Source: Coprococcus sp.
GTDB taxonomy: Bacteria; Bacillota; Clostridia; Lachnospirales; Lachnospiraceae
DNA length: 64,000 bases
NCBI GenBank assembly: GCA_017935345.1
Contig: JAGBHU010000046.1
Span: 1 to 64,000 of the forward strand
Direction: 5' to 3'
The first letter of the stretch is position 1. Each line of letters opens with the position of its first letter. The notes below the pieces were generated by a model. That model ran no database searches. It was not told the DNA's origin and saw nothing but the letters and a program-made list of their open reading frames with translations. Positions 55,030 to 63,842 of the stretch are shown piece by piece. The translations under genes and the position numbers were made by a program.

Positions 55030-55308
55030 TTATTTTCCCTTGCGTTTTCTAACACATTCTGCAAGAAGGTACTCTATCTGACTGTTGATAGAGCGGTAGT
55101 CTTCCTCCGCCCATCTTGCCAAATCCTCCCACAGAGACGGTGCAAGGCGAAGAAGAATTTGCTTCTTAGCTTTTTCCTTTTCCTTTGCCGCTTTTTCCTT
55201 TGCCTTGACCTCCTGCTCCAAAGCTTCTATTCTGGCAAGCCGCTCAGCTAATTTTTTTTCTTTTTCTTCTATATTATTATCTAATATATTATCTGCGTTT
55301 TCTGCCAT
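55030..55308 (-). CDS. Coiled-coil plus Arc-like RHH protein
   Basis: A 92-residue protein. The first half is a charged coiled coil (about 12-45), the second (QILLRLAPSLWEDLARWAEEDYRSINSQIEYLL) matches the Arc-type ribbon-helix-helix pattern. AAGGTG precedes the ATG at 55308; the upstream in-frame start is poorer. It lies 55 bp after the SPFH gene, and such RHH genes commonly follow SPFH genes in these bacteria, so joint action is likely but unexplained. Confidence 0.8.
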   Translation of the reverse strand: MAENADNILDNNIEEKEKKLAERLARIEALEQEVKAKEKAAKEKEKAKKQILLRLAPSLWEDLARWAEEDYRSINSQIEYLLAECVRKRKGK

Positions 55309-55363
55309 TATTTTCACCTTCATCTACATATCACAAATCCTAATAATCTTTGCCCTGTAAAGT

Positions 55364-56368
55364 TTAATAAATGCTGCCGCTGTTCACGATCGGCTGTGCT
55401 TCCTTATTGCCGCAAAGAACCACAAGAAGATTACTTACCATGGCAGCTTTTCTCTCTTCATCCAGAACGACAACTCCGTCCTCACCAAGCTGGTCGATTG
55501 CCATCTTTACCATACCGACAGCTCCTTCTACAATCTTCTGACGTGCCGCTATCACTGCCGTAGCCTGCTGTCTCTGCAACATAGCCGCTGCAATCTCATC
55601 AGAATAAGCAAGATCGGTAATACGAACCTCTGAAATCTCAATACCGGCTTCCTCCACTCTTTCCTGGAGCTCAACCTTCATACGCTGTGCAATCTCCTGA
55701 CTGCTGCCACGAAGTGTTTTCTCGTCCGGATCTTCCTCCATGGTATCATATGGATATAATCTTGCGTTATTTCTTATTACGGCATCGCACTGTGTAGAAA
55801 GAAATTTATAATAATCATCAACATTGAAGACCGCTTTTGTAGGATTTACCACCCTCCAGATAACCGCGGTTCCGATAATGACAGGATTACCCAATGCGTC
55901 ATTGACTTTCTGCTTTCTGTTATTCAGGGTAATTGTTTTCGTTGATATTTTTTTATCCATTTTTGCCTGTGTCTCTGCTTTCTCCGAATCAACACCGGTT
56001 GCAAACATTCCTGAAACAGTATCTAAGACACCGGCTGCCGACGGATTATAACAGGCAGAAAATGGATTAATATAATAAAATCCCGCTTTCCTGATCGTGC
56101 CGTAATACTTACCAAACAGGGTATACACAGCGGCTTCATTCGGGTGAACAATCTTCAGTCCTCCAAACATAATGGAAAACACCACCATCAGAATAACGGA
56201 TACCACAAGCAGGCTAACACCTGCCGCTACATTTGTTACACATAAGATACCGCCCACAATACAGCCTGCAATTGTAAGCAGCACACCAAGAATTAAACCC
56301 AGTAAAATACCGGCTCCATTTGCTTTCTCAATCAATATCTCCTCATCATTCTCATATTTTTTATTCAT
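55364..56368 (-). CDS. SPFH/Band 7 membrane protein
   Basis: A 334-residue flotillin/prohibitin-like protein. Two membrane helices (about 14-60) precede the SPFH domain (KIVHPNEAAVYTLFGKYYGT, IEISEVRITDLAYSDEIAAAML). Such proteins scaffold membrane microdomains and oligomerise. GAGGG lies before the ATG at 56368. The RHH gene follows closely. Confidence 0.92.
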   Translation of the reverse strand: MNKKYENDEEILIEKANGAGILLGLILGVLLTIAGCIVGGILCVTNVAAGVSLLVVSVILMVVFSIMFGGLKIVHPNEAAVYTLFGKYYGTIRKAGFYYINPFSACYNPSAAGVLDTVSGMFATGVDSEKAETQAKMDKKISTKTITLNNRKQKVNDALGNPVIIGTAVIWRVVNPTKAVFNVDDYYKFLSTQCDAVIRNNARLYPYDTMEEDPDEKTLRGSSQEIAQRMKVELQERVEEAGIEISEVRITDLAYSDEIAAAMLQRQQATAVIAARQKIVEGAVGMVKMAIDQLGEDGVVVLDEERKAAMVSNLLVVLCGNKEAQPIVNSGSIY

Positions 56369-56449
56369 ACGATTTCCCTCACTTTCCATATATGTATGAT
56401 ATCATTTTAATATCACTATAATATGCATTTTTTCGCAATATGTCAAGAA

Positions 56450-56496
56450 AAAATCTCCGATAAATGATTTATAATAAATCATTTATCGGAGATTTT
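56450..56496. terminator. Very long perfect hairpin terminator
   Basis: 23-bp arms (56450-56472 and 56474-56496) pair without mismatch around a single-base centre. It follows the Uma2 gene and precedes the SPFH gene. Confidence 0.85.
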
Positions 56497-56522
56497 ATCT
56501 GTTATTAATAAACGTAAAGCCC

Positions 56523-57290
56523 CTATAGTCCTTCAAATTGCGTTATCCACTCCGCAATATGAGTAAAGGAAAGCATCAATTCTCCATGATAAATTCCAAC
56601 AGGTACTTTCTCTCCCAAGCCACGAATAATCGGCGTAATCTCCTCTGACTCATCATAAATCATCAATCGCTTGTCATAAGGGTCCACAATCCAATATTCC
56701 CGCACTCCGGCCTCAATATATTTATAGGACTTTAGTACATAATCTTTTTTTCTTGTTGATGGCGATACAATCTCCAAAACAAAATCCGGTGCGCCATAAA
56801 TCCCCCATTTCTTCAGTTTGTCTTTATCACATAGAATCACCACATCCGGCTGCAGCATGGTTTTCTCATCACAATCCAACTGCACATCTACAGGAGAAAC
56901 AAACGGCAGACAGTTCCCCCCCTTATCTATGATAAAGTTTGAAATCTGCCGGTGCAGCTCTCCCGCAATTCTCTGGTGGAGCGTGGTAGGCGCCGCCATA
57001 TCGTAAAAACAACCATCAATCAGCTCTACCCGCCGTTCCTCCGGCAATGCATGATAATCCTCAATGGTATACATTCCTTCTCTCCCTGCCGAATAAGAAG
57101 ATGCCTCTCTAACCATACATGGATCAGCAAATAACCGTTCCAATGCCTGTAAGGTATCATAACGGGGATTGGTTGTCTCCCCGGAAAATATCTTCTGGAC
57201 TGTACCAAGCGGAACCCCCGATAAATCAGCGATTTTGGCATAGGAATATCCCATTTCTCTCTTGCGTTGTTTCATTTCTTCTATCGTCAT
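56523..57290 (-). CDS. HTH-Uma2 family fusion (putative PD-(D/E)xK nuclease)
   Basis: A 255-residue protein. Residues 1 to about 60 form an XRE-type HTH (YAKIADLSGVPLGTVQKIFSG). The rest is a Uma2 domain with PDVVILCD and VLEIVSPSTRKKD, whose Asp/Glu/Lys residues fit a PD-(D/E)xK active site. The Uma2 family is abundant but poorly understood. AGGAGG lies before the ATG at 57290. The HTH fusion suggests autoregulation; the promoter carries a phased repeat array. Mobile or defence roles are possible. Confidence 0.85.
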   Translation of the reverse strand: MTIEEMKQRKREMGYSYAKIADLSGVPLGTVQKIFSGETTNPRYDTLQALERLFADPCMVREASSYSAGREGMYTIEDYHALPEERRVELIDGCFYDMAAPTTLHQRIAGELHRQISNFIIDKGGNCLPFVSPVDVQLDCDEKTMLQPDVVILCDKDKLKKWGIYGAPDFVLEIVSPSTRKKDYVLKSYKYIEAGVREYWIVDPYDKRLMIYDESEEITPIIRGLGEKVPVGIYHGELMLSFTHIAEWITQFEGL

Positions 57291-57345
57291 AAAACCGCCT
57301 CCTGTAATCAACCAAAACAATCTTACATTTTAGCTGCCTACTAAT

Positions 57346-57431
57346 ACTATATAGGATTATTTTTCATTAGTCAACCGCTTTATATCCATTTATATCCCGT
57401 TTTATATCCGTTTTTATTCCTTTTTATATCC
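57346..57431 (-). promoter_or_regulatory. Uma2-gene promoter and phased repeat array
   Basis: Minus-strand TTGACT (57369-57374), 17 bp, TATAGT (57346-57351). Directly upstream, TTTATATCC (plus strand) occurs at 57379, 57389, 57401 and 57423, with a degenerate copy near 57412; steps are 10-12 bp, about one helical turn. It probably binds the HTH of the Uma2 protein or another regulator. Confidence 0.75.
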
Positions 57432-57470
57432 ATATAAGATATTATCGAAAAATATATTTTTTGCAATTTA

Positions 57471-58412
57471 TCAATTCATTTCCGCCTTGATCTGCCTGTA
57501 TATTCCTTCCGCATCAAGCCCGTATTTATGAATGAGCTCTTTTGCCGGTCCTGATTCGCCAAACCTGTCTCTTATACCGATTCTTCTAAGCTTGGCAGGA
57601 CATTTTTCTGCAAGTGTTTCTGCAACAGCACTTCCCAGACCTCCGATAATCGAATGTTCTTCAACCGTAAATACTCTTTTCGTCTTTGCTGCCGTAGCTA
57701 TCACAAGTTCCTCATCCAAAGGCTTTATTGTATGTATATTAATAACCTCTGCCGATATGCCGTCTTTCTCCAGCATTTCTGCTGCCTTCAGGCTTTCCGA
57801 AACACAGAGTCCGGTAGCAATCATCGAGATATCCTTGCCTTCTTTAAGCAAAACACCCTTTCCTATTTCAAACTGATATGTATCCCCATCATTGATAACA
57901 GGAAGTGCCAGCCTGCCAAATCTCAGATACACAGGTCCTTCATGTTCATATGCAGCCTTGACGGCAGCTCTTGCCTCTACATCATCACTTGGGTTAATAA
58001 CCACCATTCCCGGTATTTCTCTCATAAGTGCCAAATCTTCACAACACTGGTGGGTGGCTCCGTCTTCTCCTACTGAAATACCTGCATGTGTCGCACCGAT
58101 TTTTACGTTTAAATGAGGATAACCGATACTGTTTCTCACCTGTTCAAATGCACGGCCTGCAGCAAACATGGCAAATGAACTCATAAAAGGTACATATCCG
58201 CATGTAGCAAGTCCCGCTGCAATTCCTGCCATATTGGACTCTGCAATTCCACAATCAATATGGCGCTCCGGATATTCTTTCTTAAAAATCGCAGTCTTTG
58301 TGGCAGCTGCAAGATCTGCATCCAAAACCACCAGATTATCATGCTCAGCAGCCAGTTCAACCAAAGCATTGCCGTAACTGTCTCTGGTTGCTATTAATTT
58401 ATTCTCTTTCAT
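57471..58412 (-). CDS. Transketolase, C-terminal half
   Basis: A 313-residue protein with the pyrimidine-binding and C-terminal domains (DADLAAATKT, ESNMAGIAAGLA, MSSFAMFAAGRAFEQVR). It joins the N-terminal half to make a two-subunit, thiamine-diphosphate-dependent transketolase of the pentose phosphate pathway. The start overlaps the N-terminal gene by 4 bp. It is the last gene of the pentose operon. Confidence 0.95.
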   Translation of the reverse strand: MKENKLIATRDSYGNALVELAAEHDNLVVLDADLAAATKTAIFKKEYPERHIDCGIAESNMAGIAAGLATCGYVPFMSSFAMFAAGRAFEQVRNSIGYPHLNVKIGATHAGISVGEDGATHQCCEDLALMREIPGMVVINPSDDVEARAAVKAAYEHEGPVYLRFGRLALPVINDGDTYQFEIGKGVLLKEGKDISMIATGLCVSESLKAAEMLEKDGISAEVINIHTIKPLDEELVIATAAKTKRVFTVEEHSIIGGLGSAVAETLAEKCPAKLRRIGIRDRFGESGPAKELIHKYGLDAEGIYRQIKAEMN

Positions 58413-59236
58413 ATCGAAGCAGCCTCCTTTTCCAGTTCTTCCATGGCAAGCCTGTACTCCTCATCATTTGGTGCTTTACCATGCCAGCCCACATTATTCT
58501 CCATAAAAGAAATGCCTTTTCCTTTAATTGTACGAGCAATAATTGCAGAAGGCTGTCCCTTATAAGATGCAGCTTCCTGAAAAGCTTTCTCGATCTCATC
58601 AAAGTCATTTCCATTGATGTTTATTACATGAAAATTAAATGCTTCAAATTTTTTATCGATCGGATAAGGCGAACAGACATCCTCTATTCTTCCGTCTATC
58701 TGTAAATTATTATTATCAACAATCACACAGAGATTATCAAGCTTTCTGTGTCCGGCAAACATTGCAGCCTCCCAAATCTGTCCCTCCTGCAGCTCACCGT
58801 CTCCACACAGACAATATGTTCTGTAATCTCTTCCCTGAAGCTTTGCAGCAAGTGCCATTCCGACAGCAGCAGAAAGTCCCTGTCCAAGTGAACCTGAAGA
58901 CATATCCACACCCGGAATATGTTTTTTATCAGGATGTCCCTGCAGATAGGAGCCAATATGTCTGAGTGTCTTTAAATCCTCTGTAGGGAAAAATCCCCTT
59001 AACGCAAGAGCGCTGTAATATCCCGGAGCAGTATGTCCTTTGGAAAGAACAAATCTGTCACGATTTTCATCATCAGGTTCATCAGGATTGATATTCATTT
59101 CTTCGAAATAGAGATATGTAAAAATATCTGCTGCCGAAAGTGAACCGCCCGGATGTCCGCTTTTTGCGTGGTACACTGCTGTAACAATGCCTTTGCGAAC
59201 CTCAACTGCTTTCTTTTTAAGTTCTGATTTATTCAT
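58409..59236 (-). CDS. Transketolase, N-terminal half
   Basis: A 275-residue TPP-binding half. It shows the HAKSGHPGGSLSAADI motif and the diphosphate-binding GDGELQEGQIWEAAM...NNNLQIDG. Complements the C-terminal half encoded next. It lies downstream of transaldolase, with an intergenic hairpin at 59293-59333. Confidence 0.95.
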   Translation of the reverse strand: MNKSELKKKAVEVRKGIVTAVYHAKSGHPGGSLSAADIFTYLYFEEMNINPDEPDDENRDRFVLSKGHTAPGYYSALALRGFFPTEDLKTLRHIGSYLQGHPDKKHIPGVDMSSGSLGQGLSAAVGMALAAKLQGRDYRTYCLCGDGELQEGQIWEAAMFAGHRKLDNLCVIVDNNNLQIDGRIEDVCSPYPIDKKFEAFNFHVININGNDFDEIEKAFQEAASYKGQPSAIIARTIKGKGISFMENNVGWHGKAPNDEEYRLAMEELEKEAASI

Positions 59237-59292
59237 TATTTTCTTCCTTTACTGAATTTTGTATTTATTCAAGTTACCTTATATTAAGGAGG

Positions 59293-59333
59293 GCAGACAT
59301 AAAATACCGATATCTCCGGCACTCTATGTCTGC
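59293..59333 (-). other. Intercistronic hairpin in the pentose operon
   Basis: GCAGACATA / TATGTCTGC, a perfect 9-bp stem between the transaldolase and transketolase genes. There is no T-run, so an RNA-processing or stability element is more likely than a terminator. Confidence 0.5.
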
Positions 59334-59356
59334 TCGTTTGTGAAACTTATTGAATC

Positions 59357-60004
59357 CTATAATGATTTAAGGTAATCATTTTGAAATTTCTCAATGCCCT
59401 TTGTTGTAAGCGGGTGAGAAATCATTGTTTTAATGACACCGTATGGAATCGTAGCAATATCTGCACCCGCCAGTGCACACTGCATTACATGAACAGGATT
59501 TCTGATTGATGCCGCAATAATTTCTGTTTCAATTCCATAGTTGTCAAATATGGTGACAATATTTTCTACAAGCTCTATACCAGGCTGTCCGATATCATCA
59601 AGTCTTCCCAGAAATGGTGATACATAAGTTGCACCTGCTCTTGCCGCAAGAAGTGCCTGATTTGCTGAAAAAATAAGTGTTACATTTGTCTTTATCCCCT
59701 CGGACGAAAGCTGCTTTACTGCCTTTAAACCGTCTTCTGTCATAGGAATCTTAACCACCATGTTCGGATGAATTTTAGCGATTGCTCTTCCTTCCTTTAT
59801 CATTCCTTCATAATCTACGGTAGTTGCTTTTACCTCACCACTGATCGGTCCATCCACAATGGCTGCAATCTGTGCAATCACTTCACCAAAATCCCTGCCT
59901 TCTTTTGCAATAAGAGAAGGATTTGTGGTAACTCCACAGATAACACCCAGATCATTTGCCTCTTTAATTTCCTCAACATTTGCTGTATCAATAAAAAATT
60001 TCAT
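59357..60004 (-). CDS. Transaldolase (fructose-6-phosphate aldolase-like)
   Basis: A 215-residue class I aldolase of the small transaldolase type. It begins [13 protein letters not shown] and has GVTTNPSLI, the Schiff-base Lys in [15 protein letters not shown], and [13 protein letters not shown]. It interconverts pentose-phosphate-pathway sugars. GGAGGACG lies before the ATG at 60004; five upstream residues in the longer frame are unlikely. Size fits transaldolase/FSA. Confidence 0.95.
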   Translation of the reverse strand: MKFFIDTANVEEIKEANDLGVICGVTTNPSLIAKEGRDFGEVIAQIAAIVDGPISGEVKATTVDYEGMIKEGRAIAKIHPNMVVKIPMTEDGLKAVKQLSSEGIKTNVTLIFSANQALLAARAGATYVSPFLGRLDDIGQPGIELVENIVTIFDNYGIETEIIAASIRNPVHVMQCALAGADIATIPYGVIKTMISHPLTTKGIEKFQNDYLKSL

Positions 60005-60040
60005 ATTCGTCCTCCGCATTCCATATTTTTAACCGGATTT

Positions 60041-61504
60041 TTATTCTTCATAAAGTGCCGTTACAGCCGGATAGATTTTTTTAAACTTTTTATAACGGCT
60101 CTCATATTTTTCTACAAGTTCCTCGTCAGGGTAAACCACGTCAATAATTTTTACAAGCTTATCACAGGCAGCTTCTACACTCGGATATTCACCACATCCT
60201 ACCGCCGCAAGTATGGCTGCTCCAAAACCGGGACCTTCTTCATTTTCAACAATTTCCAGCTTTAAATTTAAAACGGATGCCATTATTTTTCTCCAAAGCG
60301 GGCTCTTTGCACCGCCTCCGCAAATTTTAGAACTGTCAATTTTTATTCCGAGACTTTTTGCAACTTCAAGAGAATCGCGAAGTGCAAATGCAACTCCCTC
60401 AAGAACCGCCTGTGTCATGTCCTCTCTGGTGGTATCCATTGACATACCAAAGAATACTGCTCTCGCCGACGGATTATTATATGGAGACCTTTCTCCCATA
60501 AGATAAGGAAGGAAAAATACAGAATTTTCTCCCAGTTTATTGATCCCTGCCTGCTCGGTCTGATAATCAGAGGTCTTTAATATATCGTTCATCCACCACA
60601 TATTGCAGGATGCCGCAGAAAGCATACAGCCCATAAGATGATATCCGCCATCGGCATGTGCAAATGAATGAAGCGCATTATTTTTATCAACCCTGAAGTT
60701 CTTGCCCGATATAAAAATCGTTCCGCTTGTTCCGATGGAAAGATTACATTTTCCTTCGCCCACTGTTCCCGTGCCAATGGCTGCCGCTGCATTATCACCC
60801 GCGCCGGCTATAATCTTTACATCAGGGCTTAATCCCAGCTCCTTTGCGAGCTGTTCCTTTAACGTCCCGACAATCTCATAACTTTCATAAAGCTTCGGAA
60901 GCATCTTTTCCGATATATTACATATAGAAAGCATTTCTTCCGACCATCTGCGGTTTTTTACATCCAGAAGCAGCATACCGGAAGCATCAGAATAATCCGT
61001 ACTGAACGCACCTGACATACGGTAAACCAGATAATCCTTTGGAAGCATAATTTTTTGAACCTTTTCCCATAAATCAGGCTCATTTTTCTGCATCCATAAT
61101 ATTTTTGGTGCAGTAAATCCCGCAAAAGCAATATTTGCCGTATATGCTGAAAGTTTTTCCTTACCTATGACGGTATTGAAATATTCTGTTTCCTTTGTCG
61201 TCCTTCCGTCATTCCACAAAATCGCAGGACGGATTACATGATCCTCTTTATCCAATGTTACAAGACCATGCATCTGACCGCCAAAGCTTATTCCTCTGAC
61301 TTTTTCTCTATCTTCTCCATCCAAAAGCTCTTTCAGTCCTTGCACAGACTGCTTAAACCAATCTTCAGGATTTTGTTCGGACCAGCCTGTATGAGGAAAT
61401 GCAAGGCTGTAACTTTTCGATACAATTTTCTTTATCTGACCGTCAGCATCCATAAGCAGAAGCTTTACTGCCGACGTACCAAGATCAATACCTATGTATA
61501 ACAT
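60041..61504 (-). CDS. xylB: Xylulokinase-like FGGY sugar kinase
   Basis: A 487-residue kinase. It begins IGIDLGTSAVKLLLMDADG (phosphate-binding loop) and has GISFGGQMHGLV, GAGDNAAAAIGTGTV, SIGTSGTIF and the C-terminal GGGAKSPLWRK. XylB-type enzymes phosphorylate xylulose or related ketopentoses such as ribulose. The isomerase upstream suggests the substrate is the product of that enzyme. It is third in the operon. The exact sugar is not determined. Confidence 0.92.
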   Translation of the reverse strand: MLYIGIDLGTSAVKLLLMDADGQIKKIVSKSYSLAFPHTGWSEQNPEDWFKQSVQGLKELLDGEDREKVRGISFGGQMHGLVTLDKEDHVIRPAILWNDGRTTKETEYFNTVIGKEKLSAYTANIAFAGFTAPKILWMQKNEPDLWEKVQKIMLPKDYLVYRMSGAFSTDYSDASGMLLLDVKNRRWSEEMLSICNISEKMLPKLYESYEIVGTLKEQLAKELGLSPDVKIIAGAGDNAAAAIGTGTVGEGKCNLSIGTSGTIFISGKNFRVDKNNALHSFAHADGGYHLMGCMLSAASCNMWWMNDILKTSDYQTEQAGINKLGENSVFFLPYLMGERSPYNNPSARAVFFGMSMDTTREDMTQAVLEGVAFALRDSLEVAKSLGIKIDSSKICGGGAKSPLWRKIMASVLNLKLEIVENEEGPGFGAAILAAVGCGEYPSVEAACDKLVKIIDVVYPDEELVEKYESRYKKFKKIYPAVTALYEE

Positions 61505-61514
61505 ATATGCCTCC

Positions 61515-63002
61515 TTAAAACGGATTTTCGCCTATATACCTCTCACTCTTTGGCTGATTGTAATCTATTTCTGATACATCCACACCAAGCATCTTAAAGA
61601 AATCATATAAAAGCTTTCCATAATGTCCAAATGCCACAGCGCCATGATGCGGATAATTCTTTTCAATAAGAACATAACGATAAAACCGTTTCATCTCAGG
61701 GATTGCAAACACTCCAATCGAGCCAAATGATCTGCTTGCTACCGGAAGCACCTCTCCCTGTGCTACATATGCCCGAAGCTTACAGTCGGATGTGCTTTGA
61801 AGTCTGAAAAATGTAATATCTCCCGGCTTTATGTCTCCCTCCAGGGTTCCGTTTGTTACCTCTTCAGGAAGTGAACGTGCCATAATCATCTGATTTCTCA
61901 TCTCACAGAAGGCAAGCTTTTTTGAAGAAGTATTTCCACAGTGGAATCCCATGAATGTATCTGTCTGTTCATAATTGAATTTGCCATTGATATCTTCCTC
62001 ATAAATATCCTTTGGAACTGTATTGTTTATATCCAGAAGCGTTACAACATCATCTGATATAACCGTTCCTATAAACTCTGAAAGAGCTCCGTAAATATCG
62101 ACCTCACATGAAACAGGTATTCCCATACCTGTAAGTCTTGAGTTTACATAACATGGAACAAATCCAAACTGTGTCTGGAATGCAGGCCAGCACTTTCCTG
62201 CTATTGCCACAAATTCTCTCGAACCCTTATGTCCTTCCACCCAGTCCAACAGTGTAAGCTCATACTGGGCCAGTTTTTCAAGTATCTCAGGCTTCTTATT
62301 TCCTGTACCAAGTTCATTTTCCATATCAGAAATAACCTCAGGAATTCTGGAATCTCCTGCATGGTTATTAAAGCTCTCAAAAAGATCAAGCTCTGAATTT
62401 TCCTCAATCTCAATTCCCATATTGTAAAGCTGCTGAATAGGCGCATTACATGCAAGGAAATTGGTTGGGCGTGGTCCGAAAGAAATAATCTTTAAATTCT
62501 GCACTGCATATAATGCCTTTGCAATCGGTAAAAATTCATGTATCATATCAGCACACTCTTCGGCTGTTCCGACAGGATACTCCGGAATATATGCTCTTAC
62601 ACCCCTTAAATGCAGATTATAGCTTGCATTCAGCATTCCGCAGAACGCATCTCCTCTGCCCTGAACAAGTCCTCCATCTGCGGATGTTTCTTCCGCAGCA
62701 GCAATAAACATCTTAGGACCATCGAATTTTTTTGCAAGCATTGTTTCTGAAATCTCCGGTCCGAAGTTTCCGAGATATACACAGAGTGCATTACATCCTG
62801 CATTCTTTATATCCTCCAAAGCCTGCATCATATGAATTTCACTCTCGACAATGCAGACAGGGCATTCATAAATCTCTGTCTCATCATATTTTTCCTTATA
62901 TGCCTGAACCAGATTATTTCTCCTTGTAACGGAAAGTGATTCAGGGAAGCAGTCACGGCTGACTGCCACAATACCTATTTTTATTTTTGGTGTGTTATTC
63001 AT
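61515..63002 (-). CDS. L-fucose/L-arabinose isomerase family protein
   Basis: A 495-residue isomerase of the FucI/AraA fold (YLGNFGPE, ISFGPRPTNF, CEVDIYGALSEFIGT, FHCGNTSS, VALGHYG-like segment AFGHYGKLLYDFF). It converts an aldose to a ketose using a divalent metal. AAGGAGG precedes the ATG at 63002. With xylB, transaldolase and transketolase it forms a pentose pathway; arabinose, fucose or another aldose may be the substrate. Confidence 0.88.
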   Translation of the reverse strand: MNNTPKIKIGIVAVSRDCFPESLSVTRRNNLVQAYKEKYDETEIYECPVCIVESEIHMMQALEDIKNAGCNALCVYLGNFGPEISETMLAKKFDGPKMFIAAAEETSADGGLVQGRGDAFCGMLNASYNLHLRGVRAYIPEYPVGTAEECADMIHEFLPIAKALYAVQNLKIISFGPRPTNFLACNAPIQQLYNMGIEIEENSELDLFESFNNHAGDSRIPEVISDMENELGTGNKKPEILEKLAQYELTLLDWVEGHKGSREFVAIAGKCWPAFQTQFGFVPCYVNSRLTGMGIPVSCEVDIYGALSEFIGTVISDDVVTLLDINNTVPKDIYEEDINGKFNYEQTDTFMGFHCGNTSSKKLAFCEMRNQMIMARSLPEEVTNGTLEGDIKPGDITFFRLQSTSDCKLRAYVAQGEVLPVASRSFGSIGVFAIPEMKRFYRYVLIEKNYPHHGAVAFGHYGKLLYDFFKMLGVDVSEIDYNQPKSERYIGENPF

Positions 63003-63084
63003 ACAACATCCTCCTTGCATAATTTTAAATCATATAAATATAGGCTATATGCCTTATTTTTTATTTAACACATTTATTTTTCGA

Positions 63085-63705
63085 CTAAACAGAAAGATTT
63101 TTCCCTTTCAGTCCTATGAAGGTCCCCTCCGGAAGTCCTCCTTCTTCATGTCCGATAAGCCACTTATTCACTGCTGTCATAAGCTTATCCTCTCCCTTGC
63201 CATGTTTTTCTGAAAGTGGATAATTGGTTCCCTTTGGCAAAACTACAACCACCTTAAATCCATTATGATTCACGTTACAAGGTGCATAATGTAATGATGT
63301 TGCATATATTTCAACACCCATACCTTTTGGCAGGAAAAATGCTTCCATTCTGGAAGTATCATATGTAAAATCTTCTTCTACATCCTGAAGCATCCCAAGA
63401 ATCAGGATTGCGTCTGTCACAGCAATATTTAATTCCGAATTCCTGTGATACTCTACTGCGTTTAAAAAATTATTATTTCCATTGCAGTAACCGACCTGTA
63501 CAGGCATTTCACCAAAAGCCTTTTTCTTAAATTCTTCAGCAATATCAAGCTTTTCAAGTATTTCTACAGAAGGCTCATAAACAACATCATTTGGAAACGG
63601 CATATCTTTCATCGCTTCCATAAGCTCTGAATAATCATATCCTGTCAGTATTCTTCCGTACTTTTTAAATCTTGAATCCTCAATACTTATTACTTCCACA
63701 AACAT
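63085..63705 (-). CDS. DUF4867 family cupin-like protein
   Basis: A 206-residue protein of the DUF4867 type, with a beta-rich cupin-like centre (FFLPKGMGVEIYATSLHYAPCN) and an N-terminal segment YGRILTGYDYSELMEAM. The family is often found beside pentose isomerase genes in gut Firmicutes. Its role is unknown. It is first in the operon, after a promoter at 63757-63786. An epimerase or mutarotase role is possible but not shown. Confidence 0.85.
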   Translation of the reverse strand: MFVEVISIEDSRFKKYGRILTGYDYSELMEAMKDMPFPNDVVYEPSVEILEKLDIAEEFKKKAFGEMPVQVGYCNGNNNFLNAVEYHRNSELNIAVTDAILILGMLQDVEEDFTYDTSRMEAFFLPKGMGVEIYATSLHYAPCNVNHNGFKVVVVLPKGTNYPLSEKHGKGEDKLMTAVNKWLIGHEEGGLPEGTFIGLKGKNLSV

Positions 63706-63756
63706 TCCTCCTTAAAATAATCATCAATTATTGCTTTTTTTATTTAATTTATGTAT

Positions 63757-63786
63757 ATTATAATAATGATGTCAGATTTGATTCAA
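63757..63786 (-). promoter_or_regulatory. Promoter of the pentose operon
   Basis: Minus-strand TTGAAT (63781-63786), 18 bp, TATAAT (63757-63762), about 50 bp before the DUF4867 start. It lies in the divergent space shared with the AraC-type gene. Confidence 0.7.
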
Positions 63787-63842
63787 TTTTTAACTCTGAT
63801 ACATCACACTTTATTTTCGTGTTTAACAAAGGAGATATTTTT

